Of a stretch of DNA of 64,000 bases, positions 60,889-64,000 are shown piece by piece (positions within the stretch are counted from its first letter, which is position 1; each line of letters starts with the position of its first letter). Made by a program: the position numbers and the translations under genes. The stretch spans positions 124,001 through 188,000 of the forward strand of contig JAVXUO010002399.1 of the NCBI GenBank assembly GCA_033065855.1, in the 5' to 3' direction. The notes below the pieces were generated by a model. The model searched no databases and was not told the DNA's origin. It worked only from the letters and a program-made list of their open reading frames with translations. This DNA comes from Escallonia rubra. Taxonomy: Eukaryota; Streptophyta; Magnoliopsida; Escalloniales; Escalloniaceae.

Positions 60889-62375
60889 TAGGGATGGCAA
60901 TTTGATTCCCACTCAACGGATATCCACCCCGCCCCGATCCGGTAGGAGTGGATTTTTTTGACTTTGACCGGGTTACGGGGCGATATGGTATTTATGTTTT
61001 TAACCTGCAGTGGGTGCGGGTTGGTTTAGTATTTAGTTTAAACCGCCCCGGTATCCGACCTGTACGTGCCGCTTGTATAATTCTATCCCTAAATCTAATC
61101 CATCTCGCTAATGTATATAGGGTCACGAAAAACTCTACTACTAGCCTCTCATTCTCTTTCTCTTCTTCTGTCTCTTCTCTCTTCCACGAAGCCGTAGCCT
61201 TTAACCTCTTCTCTTAGTCGCCCACTGCCTGTCATCCCCTCCACGAACCACCTCATATCATTAGCCACTGTCCACCGTGATGCCTTCATTTGCACCTTTA
61301 CTCATGGAGGGCTTTAATCGCCACGTGTCGTGACTGTGACGCGATTTATCGTAGCGGCAATCAAAAGAAGACGTTAGTGTTTAGAGTGTTAAACAACTCT
61401 GATGATAGAAGTCGCAGCAGGATGAAGTCATTGTTGCTAAGACAGATGTAAACAATGAGAAAGATGTAGATTCAAACAGCCCAGTTTCAGCATGGAATGA
61501 GACAATTATATCTCTTCCTCCAGTCATTTTCTTGGTAATTTTGCTTTAGTATTGCTTAACAGGTTGCATGCTTGCATATGTAGCACCCAGGTGGACACCT
61601 TAGAGTAATCTATACTGAAATCATATATCAAGTCCTTCTATGAATGCTTTTCTGTATGTTACATTGTTCGAAACATGGAATGTAATAATGGAATTGCCGG
61701 ATCTGAAGCACCGGCACCGAGGCTGAAACATGCAGACATTGGTCGTACAATCCCATACAAGAAAGTCAAAGGAATGGGCTGACTTTGTAGACTGAGATTT
61801 GCAGCTTTGAATAGTTTCAATTCAATAGGTTTCCTGATCTAATAAATTTGCAGAATTTGATAGATTTCTTTTGTTTTAATTTTTCTTATTTTTATTTTTT
61901 TTCACTACAAGTCGGAAGATTCGCGTTTGGAACCTTGTTGAAATAAGGAAAAACAAATTATTGTAGATATCACGCACTTTCCTTTATGCCAGATGCTTAT
62001 AACTCTCTTTGGATAAAACTGAAATATTTTTCTATTTTTGCTGGTTTACATCCTAAGCCATGTAAAAGATTATGTTGCCACTGCTTAACCCTTCTATAAC
62101 TATGAAAAGATGATATTGCGATGGTAAAAACTGCATATAGATATTTAGAAGAATCCCATGCCCACACTTTGAGATAAATTTCAAAAAATTTGGAGGTCAG
62201 GGTGGATCAGAGCCAGAGCGAATTTTATAATAGTCCATCGGATCGGGGATGGCATTCCTATTTCTTGACCTGATGACGGGGGCGGGGCGGGGGATGGCGG
62301 TGTATTAGCTATGACTACCGGGGCAGGTATGAATTTTATAAAATCTGCATCCGACCCACCCCATTGCCATCCCTA
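60889..62375. mobile_element. Non-autonomous hAT element, 1.5 kb
   Basis: Both ends read TAGGGATGGCAAT (right end reverse-complemented). Flanking octamers ATGAGGTC (60881-60888) and ATAAGGTC (62376-62383) match at 7 of 8. Subterminal regions carry CCCCGCCCC and GGGGCGGGGCGGG. The interior is AT-rich with no transposase. Confidence 0.83.
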
Positions 62376-62489
62376 ATAAGGTCGGACCTTTTCAGGGCTT
62401 CTTACATATCATCCGAGGAGGAATCAGACCAACATAGTTCGTTAGTAAACATAAATTGTTCGAAGCCAGTGCTAACATTAACAACAGTT

Positions 62490-63110
62490 GGTCATCGATT
62501 AATATTATAATGAAGATTTTGTCTGCTCTGGAGCCACCATATTAATTTGAATGGTCGATAGACAAAACCCATATTTAGAAGTCGGAGCTCCTAAATCGAT
62601 TTGAAAGGGTCGTCTAGACATGTGAAAGAGAAGTTATAATTCTATCCATTAACGTAACCACCAAATCAAATTGAATGGTCGACGGATACATTTGTACAAC
62701 TAGATGCCAGAGCCCCAAATCGATTTGATAGGGCTGTCTAGACATGTAAAAGAAGTAATAATCATATCCGTTGCCGGAGCCATTAAATCGATTAGAATAT
62801 TCGACGGATAAAATCGTACATCTAGATGCCCGAACATCCAAATCGATCTGAAAGGGTCGTGTAGACATGTAAAAGAAGTGATAATCCATTCCATCGCCGG
62901 AGCCATCAAACCGATTTGAATGGTCGATGGATAGAGTTGTACATCTAGATGTCGGAGCCTGCAAATTGATTTGAATTGAAAGGGTCATCTCGACATGTAA
63001 AAGAAGGAATCTTGCCTGTTGCCGGAGATACCGAACCGATTTGAGTGGTCGACAGACAAGATGATAATATTGCTAGATGTTGGAGCCACCAAATCAATTT
63101 GAGTGGTTAT
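62490..63110. repeat. About 124-bp minisatellite, 4-5 units
   Basis: The marker GTCTAGACATGTAAAAG recurs near 62612, 62736, 62859 and 62987, giving steps of 124, 123 and 128 bp. Each unit also holds GGAGCCA, AAATCGATTTGAA and GGTCGACGGA. Decayed GGAGCCAACAA modules continue to about 63350. The minus-strand 124-residue frame reflects the repeat, not a protein. Confidence 0.8.
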
Positions 63111-63350
63111 CTAACAATACGAGAATAACTTTGGCACTTACCATGGTAGACACACAAAGTAAACACTTGACTATGAGCCGGAGCCAACAATGCGTCACAA
63201 CGGCTAGTCGCTTAGTCAAAATTGGATTTATATCTAAAGGCGGAGCCAACAACATGTAGAAGGGTTTGTCGCTTAGATATGAGAAAATTTTAGAAACATC
63301 ACTTAAGGCCGGAGCTAACAATGTATAAGGATAGCCGGTCATTGAGAGCC

Positions 63351-64000
63351 GAACATATTAATTTAATTAATATGAAGAAAATGTTGCTTATAGCCATGGG
63401 ACTTTGCATTGGCCTTACCATACGAAAATCACAGAATTGAGCAACATATTTGATTATTTGGATCGCAAATAATCTGAGGATAAGATAGCAGACATGCAAG
63501 GACGCAAATGTGGGATAAAGACGCTCTAAGCTGAAAGAGTTATGTATCACGCGAAACACACAGGCAGGCAAAACACGAACCTTTAGGAAACTGAATAGTT
63601 ACGCAAGCACACAGGGCACAGAAGCACACGAGTATATAAGAGGCATGCAAACATGCATTTCACTGAATAATGCAAAAATTCTTTTCGAAAACCGGCCAGT
63701 TAGTCAGAGGATATGAAGAATTTGAAATATTGAGCCGAAAACTGACAGGTTTGACCAAAGTTTAACAAAAAAATCATTCGGTTCATCCGTTCAGATTTGG
63801 GCGCGATATTTAGGATTTTCCCAACTCTCGAACACAATCTAATCACAACCTCTCTCAAATTTCTTTCTCTCAAGGACTCTTAGTTGTCGACCCCTACCCT
63901 AATTACATCTCTAGCCTATAATATCCTTCAATCATCTTCCATTATATCCAATTTTTTGCAAAAGTATGAATTTTATACGACCTAGAAAGGGACATGAAGG
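63351..64000. other. Window end, no gene seen
   Basis: AT-rich. A plus-strand TATA-like GAGTATATAAGAGGC lies at 63631-63645 and could belong to a promoter or LTR continuing past the window. Confidence 0.35.

Noticed and set aside
62614..62988. 124-codon repetitive protein
   Set aside because: It is the translated 124-bp minisatellite, without a start context or homologue.

Overview
This is a transposon-dominated stretch of a flowering-plant nuclear genome, most likely a eudicot. The grounds are AT-rich intergenic DNA, short GT-AG introns, two typical plant enzyme genes, and plant families of LTR retrotransposons, L1-type LINEs, hAT, CACTA, Mutator-like and PIF/Harbinger-like elements. The species cannot be named from the sequence. 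Exon joins, terminal repeats and target-site duplications (TSDs) were read by eye.

Only two genes look intact. A five-exon L-ascorbate oxidase-type multicopper oxidase lies on the minus strand (14142-17070, 579 aa predicted). A two-exon 2-oxoglutarate/Fe(II) dioxygenase of the ACC-oxidase-homologue group lies on the plus strand (52413-54750, 366 aa predicted). A third, partial gene (7723-9431) ends in an acidic, tryptophan-rich tail and has a MITE in its intron.

Layout. 1-5.3 kb: minus-strand Ty3/gypsy gag with an unusually large, repeat-filled LTR, abutting a hAT (BED/DUF659) transposase remnant (5.35-7.25 kb). 7.7-9.4 kb: the partial gene. 10.7-11.8 kb: LINE reverse-transcriptase remnant. 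14.1-17.1 kb: ascorbate oxidase, whose promoter region is part of a 650-bp tandem duplication (17.1-18.4 kb), followed by a 5'-truncated LINE. 21.8-26.6 kb: a MITE and two non-autonomous hAT elements. 27.1-27.7 kb: decayed gag related to the first one. 28.2-30.9 kb: tandem array of decayed TRIM units interrupted by a solo LTR. 35.8-51.0 kb: a copia element on the minus strand, split by a young TRIM (36.4-36.9 kb) and by a 10.8-kb CACTA element (37.7-48.5 kb), which itself carries a near full-length LINE (38.3-45.6 kb). 51.8-54.8 kb: MITE and dioxygenase gene. 56.1-57.0 kb: Mutator-like MITE set in a CACTA-like terminus. 59.5-60.8 kb: probable solo LTR. 60.9-62.4 kb: hAT element. 62.5-63.1 kb: 124-bp minisatellite.

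No operon-like or defence-like system is present. The main interest is the order of nested insertions and the elements sitting in or near the promoters and introns of the three genes.
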